From positions 1 to 11,272 of the forward strand of contig CATWQE010000086.1 of NCBI GenBank assembly GCA_958352855.1: a stretch of 11,272 nt of DNA. Reading direction: 5' to 3'. Positions 1 to 7,027 of this stretch are shown here, one piece after another; positions within the stretch are counted from its first letter, which is position 1; each line of letters starts with the position of its first letter. The translations under genes were made by a program, and so were the position numbers. The notes under the pieces were generated by a model that had not been told where the DNA came from, searched no databases, and was given only the letters and a program-made list of their open reading frames with translations. The DNA is from an uncultured Bacillota bacterium. GTDB lineage: Bacteria; Bacillota; Clostridia; Lachnospirales; Lachnospiraceae.

Positions 1-554
1 AGGATCAGGGGAAAAAGGTCATTATGGCGGCAGCAGATACCTTCCGGGCGGCAGCAGGAGAACAGTTGACCCAGTGGGCCAACCGGGCAGGGGTAGAGCT
101 GATTGGAGGACAGGATGGAGCTGATCCGGCATCTGTGGTATATGACGCTATTGCAGCAGCAAAATCCAGAAATGCAGATGTGCTGATTTGTGATACAGCA
201 GGAAGGCTGCATAATAAGAAAAACCTGATGGAAGAACTGAGAAAAATCTACCGCATTATTGAAAAAGAATATCCGGAAGCATTTCTGGAAACCCTGGTAG
301 TTCTGGATGGAACAACAGGGCAAAATGCCCTGGCTCAGGCAAAACAATTTAACGAAGTGGCAAATGTCACAGGTATTATCCTGACCAAGCTGGATGGCAC
401 AGCAAAAGGCGGAATTGCAGTGGCTATTGAATCTGAACTGGATATTCCGGTAAAATATATTGGCGTAGGTGAGACCATTGATGATCTTCAAAAATTCGAT
501 GCCAATGAATTTGTCAATGCTTTATTTAATATTCAGGATGCTACAGAGGAATAA
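1..554 (+). CDS. ftsY: Signal recognition particle receptor FtsY, C-terminal part (5' end outside window)
   Basis: FtsY is the membrane-associated GTPase that docks the SRP-ribosome-nascent chain complex at the translocon by forming a heterodimer with Ffh. The reading frame is already open at base 3, giving about 183 residues of the NG domain; the N-terminal domain and the P-loop lie upstream of the window. Visible GTPase motifs in order are DTFRAAA (G2 region, ends near base 57), DTAGR (G3), TKLDG (G4) and a C-terminal GVGE segment followed by the usual FDANEFVNALF ending. These match FtsY rather than Ffh: there is no methionine-rich M domain after the G domain, and the protein ends directly after it. 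The gene is followed 27 nt later by ilvA with no visible promoter between, so the two may share a transcript. The ATG at base 24 is internal, not the start. Confidence 0.96.
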   Translation, partial: DQGKKVIMAAADTFRAAAGEQLTQWANRAGVELIGGQDGADPASVVYDAIAAAKSRNADVLICDTAGRLHNKKNLMEELRKIYRIIEKEYPEAFLETLVVLDGTTGQNALAQAKQFNEVANVTGIILTKLDGTAKGGIAVAIESELDIPVKYIGVGETIDDLQKFDANEFVNALFNIQDATEE

Positions 555-581
555 ACGTTATTATAGAAAGAGGGCTAAAAT

Positions 582-1793
582 ATGCTTACAGTAGAAAAAT
601 TTGAGGAAGCCTCAGAAATCGTAAAAAAAGTAACTCAGGAAACAAAGCTGGTGTACAGTGAGTTTTTCAGCAACCGCACTGGTAACAAAGTGTACTTTAA
701 ACCGGAAAATATGCAGGTGACAGGCGCTTATAAAATCCGCGGGGCTTATTACAAAATCAGTACACTGACAGAGGAAGAGAAGAAAAAAGGTCTCATTACT
801 GCTTCCGCAGGAAATCACGCACAGGGCGTTGCTTATGCCGCAAAAGCCTTTGGAGCCAAGGCAGTGATTGTTATGCCAACAACAACACCGCTTATTAAAG
901 TAGAGAGAACCAAAAGCTACGGGGCAGAAGTGATTCTCCATGGAAATGTTTATGACGAGGCCTGCGAGTATGCGTATGAACTGGCAGATAAGCATGGCTA
1001 CACGTTTATTCATCCTTTTGATGATCTGGCTGTGGCGACGGGACAGGGAACCATTGCCATGGAGATTATCAAGGAGCTTCCTTTGGTAGATTACATTTTA
1101 GTTCCCATTGGCGGCGGCGGACTTGCCACAGGTGTATCTACCCTGGTGAAGCAGTTAAATCCAAAGATTAAGGTCATTGGCGTGGAGCCGGCAGGCGCCA
1201 ACTGTATGCAGGCTTCTTTGTTAAATGGTGAGGTTATGACACTTCCTGGTGTAAATACCATTGCAGACGGTACAGCAGTCAAACGCCCGGGAGAGCATAT
1301 TTTCCCTTATATCCAGAAAAATGTAGATGAAATCATTACAGTGGAAGATGAAGAACTGGTTGTAGCCTTCCTGGATATGGTAGAAAATCATAAGATGATT
1401 GTAGAAAATTCCGGGCTTCTTACAGTGGCCGCACTGAAACACCTGAAGTTCCAGGATAAGAAAGTGGTATCTATTTTAAGCGGTGGAAATATGGATGTGA
1501 TTACCATGGCGTCTGTGGTGCAGCATGGTCTGATTGCAAGAGACAGAATCTTTACTGTTTCTGTTCTTTTGCCGGATAAACCGGGAGAACTGGTGCGTGT
1601 TGCGGGAATCATTGCAAAACATCAGGGAAATGTAGTGAAACTGGATCATAACCAGTTTGTAAGCACCAACCGTACAGCAGCCGTAGAACTGAAAATTACC
1701 TTAGAGGCCTTTGGCACAGAACATAAAAATGAAATTATCCAGGCTTTGGAAAGCGAAGGATATTCTCCAAAAGTTGTTATGGCGAATTTATAA
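582..1793 (+). CDS. ilvA: Threonine ammonia-lyase (threonine dehydratase) with C-terminal ACT domain
   Basis: This 403-residue PLP enzyme deaminates L-threonine to 2-oxobutanoate and ammonia, feeding isoleucine synthesis or threonine catabolism. Fold-type II motifs are visible: the Schiff-base lysine K51 in TGAYKIRGA, the substrate loop SAGNHAQG at 75-82, the phosphate-binding glycine run GGGG at 177-180 and SGGN at 300-303. Residues from about 325 to the end (FTVSVLLPDKPGELVRV onward) form a single ACT domain. That is the short TdcB-like/clostridial arrangement; classical IlvA is longer, with a doubled regulatory domain. The symbol ilvA is therefore used broadly, and tdcB is an equally fair name. 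The start is supported by AAGAGGG at 568-574, seven bases before the ATG. It lies just behind ftsY and ends in a strong hairpin terminator. The ACT domain suggests allosteric control by an amino acid, which sequence alone cannot identify. Confidence 0.95.
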   Translation: MLTVEKFEEASEIVKKVTQETKLVYSEFFSNRTGNKVYFKPENMQVTGAYKIRGAYYKISTLTEEEKKKGLITASAGNHAQGVAYAAKAFGAKAVIVMPTTTPLIKVERTKSYGAEVILHGNVYDEACEYAYELADKHGYTFIHPFDDLAVATGQGTIAMEIIKELPLVDYILVPIGGGGLATGVSTLVKQLNPKIKVIGVEPAGANCMQASLLNGEVMTLPGVNTIADGTAVKRPGEHIFPYIQKNVDEIITVEDEELVVAFLDMVENHKMIVENSGLLTVAALKHLKFQDKKVVSILSGGNMDVITMASVVQHGLIARDRIFTVSVLLPDKPGELVRVAGIIAKHQGNVVKLDHNQFVSTNRTAAVELKITLEAFGTEHKNEIIQALESEGYSPKVVMANL

Positions 1794-1813
1794 AAAAAGA
1801 GAGAGATAGAAAA

Positions 1814-1862
1814 CGCCGAAAACTCCCATAAACATAGTGTTTTGCGAGTTTTCGGCGCTTTT
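1814..1862. terminator. Bidirectional Rho-independent terminator between ilvA and the ABC permease
   Basis: A perfect 12-bp inverted repeat pairs CGCCGAAAACTC (1814-1825) with GAGTTTTCGGCG (1846-1857), with a 20-nt loop. On the plus strand it is followed by C and TTTT (1859-1862); on the minus strand the stem is followed by TTTT (1813-1810). It lies 20 nt after the ilvA stop and 9 nt beyond the permease stop, so it can end both converging transcripts. Confidence 0.9.
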
Positions 1863-1866
1863 CTAA

Positions 1867-4347
1867 CTATTCAACGGTTTCAATAGACTTCACAATATTC
1901 ATGTTTGCAATAGAATGTAAAGGGATGGCTGTTGCTAATAAACAGGCTGCAATGGATATTAGTGACGCTTCAATGATTGATAAATATGGGATAGAAACAA
2001 ATTGCAGGTTATTTGTTGCTGCAGCATTTATGAATACCGTACAAATATATCCTAATATTCCGCCAATGACGGACGCAATTATTCCATAATGAGCGCCCTC
2101 CCACAAAAAGGTTTTGTAAAGGCTGTTGGTACTCATACCTATTGCCCGTTGCGTTCCTATTTCGGCAATGCGGGTATGAAGATTGCTGTAAACGGTATTC
2201 ACAATATTTAATATTCCAATAAGACCAATAAAGAAGATAAGCCCCCAGCATAACACGCTGATTTGTCTGAAGCTTTCTTCAAGCTGTTTTGTTGTCTGCT
2301 GATAGGAAATCCAATGGCTGCCTGTATTTTCCTTGCACCAATTATCTAACCATGTCTCAAATTGCTCATTCTTTACATTTGATTTTAAAATTGGATAAAC
2401 CTCTGAATAGCGATTTTTTGCTGTCAATACATCATAGACTTTATCATTGACTATGATTTGTACCCCGTTTATAAAGCCTTCGTTGTTGATAGTAACAGCC
2501 CCATTGGCAATACCTGCAACACGCAGCTTATGTCCATTAACCACTATTGTATCGTTATACTCAAAGGAAGTATTTTCAAAATTTTCGCCCTCATAAGAAA
2601 ATGAAACTGGATTTTTAACAATACATGCATTTCCCCATAACAAATCAGCCTTATCTTGCTTTGATAAATCATTCACATAAGAAGTTAAACGAGTATCATC
2701 TATACCTGCAATTTGAAAACTCTCCGCAGGCTGCAGTTCAAAGTTAAGTGTAACCGGTATACTTCCATCCTCATTTTGGGTATAGACCGATAATTTGGTT
2801 GTTGCTAAATTTTCTACCAGTTCGTTATCACGAATTTTGGCTATGCTTTCAGGGGAAACTCCAATGCTCTCATTTGTAATTGCATAATCGCCTAAAGTCA
2901 TATCCTGCACGCTTTTACTTGTATCGAGGAGCATCGTAAAGCTTTGTAAGGATACAAAAACAGTAATACTCATAATCAACGAAAGGATAGTAATAACAGT
3001 CCTGCCCCGCCCGCGCTTTAAATTCAGTCTTGCATAGTAGGCTTCAAAATTGCCAATGGCTTTTACCTTGCGACTACGCCGCTTTATTTTTATACTTTGT
3101 CCGGACAGAGCAACAGTAGGAGATACATGAGAAGCGTATCTTGCTGCAGGAAATGCCGCTGACATTGCAAATAGCAATGTTATGGTAATACTTATAAAAT
3201 AAAAAAACAGGTTATTAGAGCTTGCTGCGTTAATTGTTTGATTAAGCGCTGTTGTACTGTCTGCCATAAATAAATCAGGATTCAGGATACCTGTGGCAGC
3301 TATTAAAATTCCTTTTGCGGATAATGCGCCAATCAGGAGACCTATAGGAACACCAATACCACATAAAATGAAAAGCTGGAGAGAAACCAAATTGTAAATT
3401 TGCTTACGTTCACTTCCAATGGCGCGGAGTATTCCGTATTCTTTGATACGTTTGGCTACAGATATTTTCAAAATATTATAAATTACCAGACCCGCCGCAA
3501 GCAGTACAAGTACGCCTACCATGATACTGGCAAGCATCATAAAAGAAAATCCTGTATCCGTATCAGATTTTCCTGCTTCTCTGTAAGAAATACCAAGCGC
3601 ATCTAACAAAATCCAGTTGTATTGTATCTTTGAAGCATCTACACCAAGAGTATCTGCCAATTCATCAACGATAGACTGAAAGTGTAAGGTATCCTTTGTT
3701 TTGAAATCTGTTGAATAAAGGAAATAATCATCAGGCAAAACAGAAGCAGCCGTTCCCACACCTACAACAGCATCTACAGTTCCTGTGGAATACCCCATAT
3801 AATTACTTTCTAATATGCCGCAAAGAGTATATGTGGCAGAGTAGGAATATTCAGGGAGCGTTCCGTCCATGCGGGATATTCCTGCCTGCAAGGTTATGGT
3901 ATCACCAATACGGATTTCTTTATCCAAATAGGGCAAGGCATTTTCTGGCAGCGCAATTTCAAAGGGTGAAGCCGGTAATGCTCCTTTTTTTATTTTTCCC
4001 ATAGCAGGGTACGCGTCTAAAGCATTTCCTAAATATTCGCGTGTAAATAAGTTAAGACTGCTATTCCCAAGCTGTGTAATTCCCACATTAATGAAACTGC
4101 CTACGTCATAAAGCCGGTTATCCTTTTCTAATTGCAGCCTTTCTTCTTCTTTAATTTGATGAAACGTGGCATAACGGTCACCGTTTAACGAAGATGCCTG
4201 CTCTATTCTCATAGATTGCAAAATCCCCAGAGATTGTCCTATAGAGGTTGTCATAATGCTTGAGAGTATTACAGCAATTAGAATGAGAACCGCCATTACC
4301 TTTTGTGTCTTTAACTCCTTGAAAGCAAAGGATAAATACGATTTCAT
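1867..4347 (-). CDS. ABC transporter permease with two FtsX/MacB-type modules
   Basis: This 826-residue membrane protein is the permease partner of the ATPase encoded just upstream. Eight hydrophobic segments are visible, at about 17-37, 268-292, 322-350, 380-400, 448-470, 697-718, 752-776 and 786-812. They form two repeated modules: one membrane helix, a large extracytoplasmic domain of about 225 residues, then three helices. Each module carries the cytoplasmic coupling motif after its second helix (KEYGILRAIGSERKQ at 302-316; AEIGTQRAIGMST at 728-740), so the gene is an internal tandem duplication or fusion. Such permeases usually work by mechanotransmission on peptides, lipoproteins or cell-wall targets rather than classical import; the substrate is unknown. 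The start is firm: GGAGGTGG (4362-4355) lies seven bases upstream, and the ATG overlaps the ATPase stop in TAATG, indicating translational coupling. It differs from BceB in its two-module layout. Confidence 0.9.
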   Translation of the reverse strand: MKSYLSFAFKELKTQKVMAVLILIAVILSSIMTTSIGQSLGILQSMRIEQASSLNGDRYATFHQIKEEERLQLEKDNRLYDVGSFINVGITQLGNSSLNLFTREYLGNALDAYPAMGKIKKGALPASPFEIALPENALPYLDKEIRIGDTITLQAGISRMDGTLPEYSYSATYTLCGILESNYMGYSTGTVDAVVGVGTAASVLPDDYFLYSTDFKTKDTLHFQSIVDELADTLGVDASKIQYNWILLDALGISYREAGKSDTDTGFSFMMLASIMVGVLVLLAAGLVIYNILKISVAKRIKEYGILRAIGSERKQIYNLVSLQLFILCGIGVPIGLLIGALSAKGILIAATGILNPDLFMADSTTALNQTINAASSNNLFFYFISITITLLFAMSAAFPAARYASHVSPTVALSGQSIKIKRRSRKVKAIGNFEAYYARLNLKRGRGRTVITILSLIMSITVFVSLQSFTMLLDTSKSVQDMTLGDYAITNESIGVSPESIAKIRDNELVENLATTKLSVYTQNEDGSIPVTLNFELQPAESFQIAGIDDTRLTSYVNDLSKQDKADLLWGNACIVKNPVSFSYEGENFENTSFEYNDTIVVNGHKLRVAGIANGAVTINNEGFINGVQIIVNDKVYDVLTAKNRYSEVYPILKSNVKNEQFETWLDNWCKENTGSHWISYQQTTKQLEESFRQISVLCWGLIFFIGLIGILNIVNTVYSNLHTRIAEIGTQRAIGMSTNSLYKTFLWEGAHYGIIASVIGGILGYICTVFINAAATNNLQFVSIPYLSIIEASLISIAACLLATAIPLHSIANMNIVKSIETVE

Positions 4348-5018
4348 TATACGTCCACCTCCGAAAGCTCTCCGTCAATGATGGTAAACCGACGGTCTGC
4401 CATTTCTGCAATACGTGAGTCATGGGTAATTACCACAAGAGTTTTGTTCATTTTCTCCCGGATACTGCAAAGCATGCTCATTACTTCGCCGCCGCTTTTA
4501 CTGTCAAGATTTCCCGTAGGTTCATCGGCGAAAATAATATCTGGTTTTGCTATCAAAGCTCTTGCAATAGCTACACGTTGCTGCTGTCCTCCAGAAAGCT
4601 CATTCGGTAAGTGGGTCAGCCGGTTTTTCAGACCTAAAAGAGAGGACAGCTCTTGCAAATAGTTTTCATCAGGCTTCTTTTTGTCCAAAAGCAGAGGCAT
4701 GATGATATTTTCCCGGGCAGTTAAAACGGGAAGCAGATTGAATTGTTGAAAAATGAAACCAATTTTTTGACGCCGAAAAGCTGATAACATCTTATCACTG
4801 CCATTATGAATATCAATATTGTCATAAAGTACGGTACCGGATGTTGGATTATCCAAGCCGCTTATAATGTGAAGCAAGGTGCTTTTTCCACTGCCGGAGG
4901 GCCCCATTATGGAGATAAAGTCACCCTCGAAGATGGTCATAGACGCAGCCTTCAGCGCAGTAACTTTACTTTCGCCTGCGCCATAAATTTTTGAAATATT
5001 GTTTACCTGAATTTGCAT
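4347..5018 (-). CDS. ABC transporter ATP-binding protein (MacB/LolD-type)
   Basis: This 223-residue ATPase powers the adjacent FtsX-type permease. All nucleotide-binding motifs are intact: Walker A GPSGSGKST at 39-47, Q-loop in FQQFNLLP near 90-97, signature LSGGQQQR at 141-148, Walker B IIFADEP at 161-167 with catalytic E166, D-loop NLDS, and H-loop histidine H199 in ITHDSR. The length and the FNLLP and ADEPTGNLDS sequences are typical of the LolD/MacB/BceA group. The start codon follows the ribosome binding site AAGGAG (5032-5027) by eight bases. That site is also the 3' arm of a terminator-like hairpin. The gene probably has its own promoter linked to the 21-bp operator at 5062-5082. Its stop overlaps the permease start by one base. 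The substrate cannot be predicted; antimicrobial-peptide resistance is a reasonable guess from the two-component context only. Confidence 0.93.
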   Translation of the reverse strand: MQIQVNNISKIYGAGESKVTALKAASMTIFEGDFISIMGPSGSGKSTLLHIISGLDNPTSGTVLYDNIDIHNGSDKMLSAFRRQKIGFIFQQFNLLPVLTARENIIMPLLLDKKKPDENYLQELSSLLGLKNRLTHLPNELSGGQQQRVAIARALIAKPDIIFADEPTGNLDSKSGGEVMSMLCSIREKMNKTLVVITHDSRIAEMADRRFTIIDGELSEVDV

Positions 5019-5052
5019 AAAAAACTCTCCTTGTCATTTTTGATAAGGAGAG
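5019..5052 (-). terminator. Terminator-like hairpin overlapping the ATPase ribosome binding site and ending at its start codon
   Basis: Read on the minus strand, CTCTCCTT (5052-5045) pairs with AAGGAGAG (5032-5025). Inside that come one A-C mismatch, three further pairs and a loop of four A. The stem is followed at once by TTTTTT (5024-5019) and then the ATG of the ABC ATPase. It has the form of an intrinsic terminator for transcripts arriving from the kinase gene, and in such transcripts it would also hide the AAGGAG ribosome binding site. The stem is only half GC, so termination may be partial. Confidence 0.6.
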
Positions 5053-5082
5053 TATACAGGGTAAATCTCAAGAATTTCTCAA
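5051..5082 (-). promoter_or_regulatory. Candidate response-regulator operator and promoter of the ABC transporter genes
   Basis: Minus-strand reading gives TTGAGA (5082-5077), five bases, TTGAGA (5071-5066): a direct repeat with 11-bp period, the usual geometry for an OmpR-family dimer. The block 5062-5082 is identical over 21 bases to 6927-6947 in front of the response regulator gene. A good -10 hexamer, TATACT (5056-5051), follows nine bases after the second half-site. No consensus -35 lies 17 bases upstream of it, as expected for an activator-dependent promoter. The operator begins three bases after the kinase stop codon. Function is inferred. Confidence 0.65.
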
Positions 5083-5085
5083 GTC

Positions 5086-6228
5086 CTATTCGATTGTGAG
5101 TATGATGGAAACGGTTGCTCCTGTGGGATTGTTCTTTAGGGTTATATTGCCACCATGTTTTTGGCAAAGAAGCTCGCAGGTATATAGACCCATTCCAAAA
5201 TGTCCCATATCTTCATTTCCTTTTTGAAAGGGCTGAATACCATTTTGCAGCAGCTTTTCAGGGAAACCGCAGCCATCATCTGTTACAGATAACAGTAATT
5301 TTCCATTTGATATGGAGCAGAGAATATCAATGCTGGCTGTAGCAAAACGTAATGCATTAGATACAAGATTTTCTGCTATTTGAAATAAAATAGATTTATC
5401 AATTAGAATGTCTTTTTCGTATTTTGCCGGGATAAATTGTATCTGCTTTTGAGTATCTTCACGAAGAAAACAAAGCATATTTTTTAGTTCGGAAATAAGA
5501 CTATCCCACTTTACAAGCTCCGGCTTAAGCCTTATATCCTCTAATTTCTGAATGCTGCTCATGGTTTCCACATATTGCTCTATTCTATTTGTATAGCGTT
5601 CCATTCGGAGCAGATTATCAGTAAACGGATTTGAAGCTGTGGTGATATCTTCTATATTATTTTTCAGAGCTAATTTAATAGAACCTTTTAGTACCGTAAC
5701 AGGATTTCGTAAATTATGGGAAAAGGCAGCATTTAATCTTTTCCTCTCTTCCCCTTGCCGCCACAAGGTATAATTGTTTTCCAATAAGGTTTTGCGCATG
5801 GTTTCAAAAGCAGTACATAGCTGTCCCAGTTCGTCTTGTGACGTTGTTTCAATGGTAAAATCAAGGTTATTGTCTATGATACAGGCAGCCCCTTCGGTAA
5901 GTATTTTTAAAGGCTCTTTCAATTTTAAGTGATAGAACATAGAAGCAGTGGTAAATAGCGCAATGATATAGATTAAGATGGGTAATATTATTTAAGCAAG
6001 AGAAATCATATCTGCAAGTAACGCGGCTTGAGCAGTTGAATTCTGTGGTTGGGTAATAACATGAGCAGAACTCACATTAATAGAAATTTCTCCCATTGGA
6101 GCAATTTGCGAACGCAATTCTACACAGAGCCAAATAATAAAAAGTGATAAAAGAAATGCAATCGTAATATTGAGAAATGCCATTACAAAGAGCGCTTTTT
6201 TTAATTTCATCTGCTTTATCCGTTCCAT
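5086..6228 (-). pseudogene. Sensor histidine kinase interrupted by an in-frame TAA
   Basis: The full frame of 381 codons encodes a membrane sensor kinase for the response regulator just upstream. Residues 1-78 hold a basic N-terminus, one membrane helix (about 12-34) and an extracytoplasmic stretch. Codon 79 is TAA (5994-5992). The same frame then continues with a second membrane helix (about 80-96), a HAMP linker, the phosphoacceptor box AFSHNLRNP (histidine at codon 171), an N box ENLVSNALRFA, a G1 box DDGCGF and a G2 box GMGL, ending at a normal TAG. All catalytic motifs are intact, so the stop is the only lesion seen. No ATG, GTG or TTG lies in frame between the stop and the ATG at 5940-5938, which has no ribosome binding site and would give a 284-residue protein lacking both membrane helices. 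The start at 6228 has GGTGGG (6240-6235) six bases upstream and overlaps the regulator gene by 13 nt. Sequencing error or a recent null mutation are the main options. Confidence 0.85.
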
Positions 6229-6890
6229 TTATATCCCACCCCCCAAACTGTTTCGATATAATTGTGCAAGGTATGCTCTGCAAATTTATTACGAATTTTA
6301 CGGACATGCTCCATAATTGTGTCGCTGTTACCCGTACCCTCTAATCCCCAAACTCTTTCATAGATTCGTTCTCTGTCAAAGACTTGTCCGGCATTAGTAG
6401 AAAGCAATTCTATAATATCAAATTCTTTTCTGGACAGAGAAATATACTTTTGGCGTATGGTAATTTCCCTTTTGGTATAGTTAATGACCAGATCACCAAA
6501 AAATCGCAAAGAAGCCTGTTCTTGTTTACGGCTTTCCCTACGTAAATGGGCGGATACCCTTGCGCCTAATTCATCAAGGTCAAAGGGTTTTTGAATATAA
6601 TCATCTGCTCCGACAGAAAAACCTTTGATTTTATCTGCGGTTTCAATCCGCGCAGTCAAGAAAAGAATAGGGCAGGTAATGTGTTCCCGGATATTCTGGC
6701 AGACAGTCAGGCCATCTATATCCGGCATATTTATATCTAACAAGATAAGATCGGGATGGTGTGTCAGTTTTTTCATGGTCTCATTTCCGCTGTAAGCAGT
6801 TATAACCTGATAACCTGCTGTTTCAAAATAGCTTTGTATGATTGCAACAATTCCAGGTTCATCATCAACAACCAGTATTTTTTGACTCAT
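6216..6890 (-). CDS. OmpR-family response regulator with winged-helix output domain
   Basis: This 224-residue transcription regulator has an N-terminal receiver domain (about 3-115) and a C-terminal winged-helix DNA-binding domain (about 128-222). In the receiver the acidic pocket D9/D10, phosphoacceptor D52 (LLDINMPDIDG), T79 and K101 (KPF) are all present, so it looks phosphorylatable. The output domain has the usual LSRKEFDIIELL and VWGVGYKWNG segments. The start is supported by AAAGGAG (6904-6898), seven bases upstream. The 3' end overlaps the kinase gene by 13 nt, so the pair form an operon. A 21-bp candidate operator 36 bases before the start, identical to one before the ABC genes, suggests the protein controls its own gene and the transporter. 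With the kinase apparently interrupted, phosphorylation may depend on another donor or not occur. Confidence 0.94.
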   Translation of the reverse strand: MSQKILVVDDEPGIVAIIQSYFETAGYQVITAYSGNETMKKLTHHPDLILLDINMPDIDGLTVCQNIREHITCPILFLTARIETADKIKGFSVGADDYIQKPFDLDELGARVSAHLRRESRKQEQASLRFFGDLVINYTKREITIRQKYISLSRKEFDIIELLSTNAGQVFDRERIYERVWGLEGTGNSDTIMEHVRKIRNKFAEHTLHNYIETVWGVGYKWNG

Positions 6891-6910
6891 ATTTGAACTC
6901 CTTTCATAAA

Positions 6911-6947
6911 AATATATTTTCCCATATAAATCTCAAGAATTTCTCAA
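6911..6947 (-). promoter_or_regulatory. Candidate autoregulatory operator and promoter of the response regulator gene
   Basis: On the minus strand TTGAGA (6947-6942), five bases, TTGAGA (6936-6931) form an 11-bp-period direct repeat. Bases 6927-6947 match 5062-5082 exactly over 21 positions; identity stops on both sides. An A/T-rich stretch with a possible -10, TATATT (6916-6911), follows, but the exact -10 is uncertain. The distance to the downstream start codon (36 bases) is close to that at the ABC copy (43 bases), so both probably position the regulator the same way. Confidence 0.6.
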
Positions 6948-6980
6948 ATTCGGGCATAAATGTTTGTCTGTCGAATGAAT

Positions 6981-7022
6981 AAAAAATAGAGAGACTGCTG
7001 CGTGAAAAGTGCAACAGTCTCT
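6981..7022 (-). terminator. Rho-independent terminator of the DUF362 ferredoxin-like gene
   Basis: On the minus strand AGAGACTG (7022-7015) pairs with CAGTCTCT (6997-6990). One mismatch and three more pairs lie inside (TGC with GCA), with a loop of about nine bases. The stem is followed by CTA and a T6 run (6986-6981). It starts five bases beyond the stop of the minus-strand gene at 7028. Confidence 0.85.
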
Positions 7023-7027
7023 TTGGC

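Noticed and set aside
612..1013. 133-residue minus-strand open frame
   Set aside because: Antisense to the catalytic core of ilvA; its cysteine- and histidine-rich composition is the shadow of the real frame.
5938..5940. Functional internal restart producing a soluble kinase
   Set aside because: No ribosome binding site precedes this ATG, and the hydrophobic helix just upstream in the same frame shows the codon is internal to an original longer gene. A soluble fragment cannot be fully excluded.
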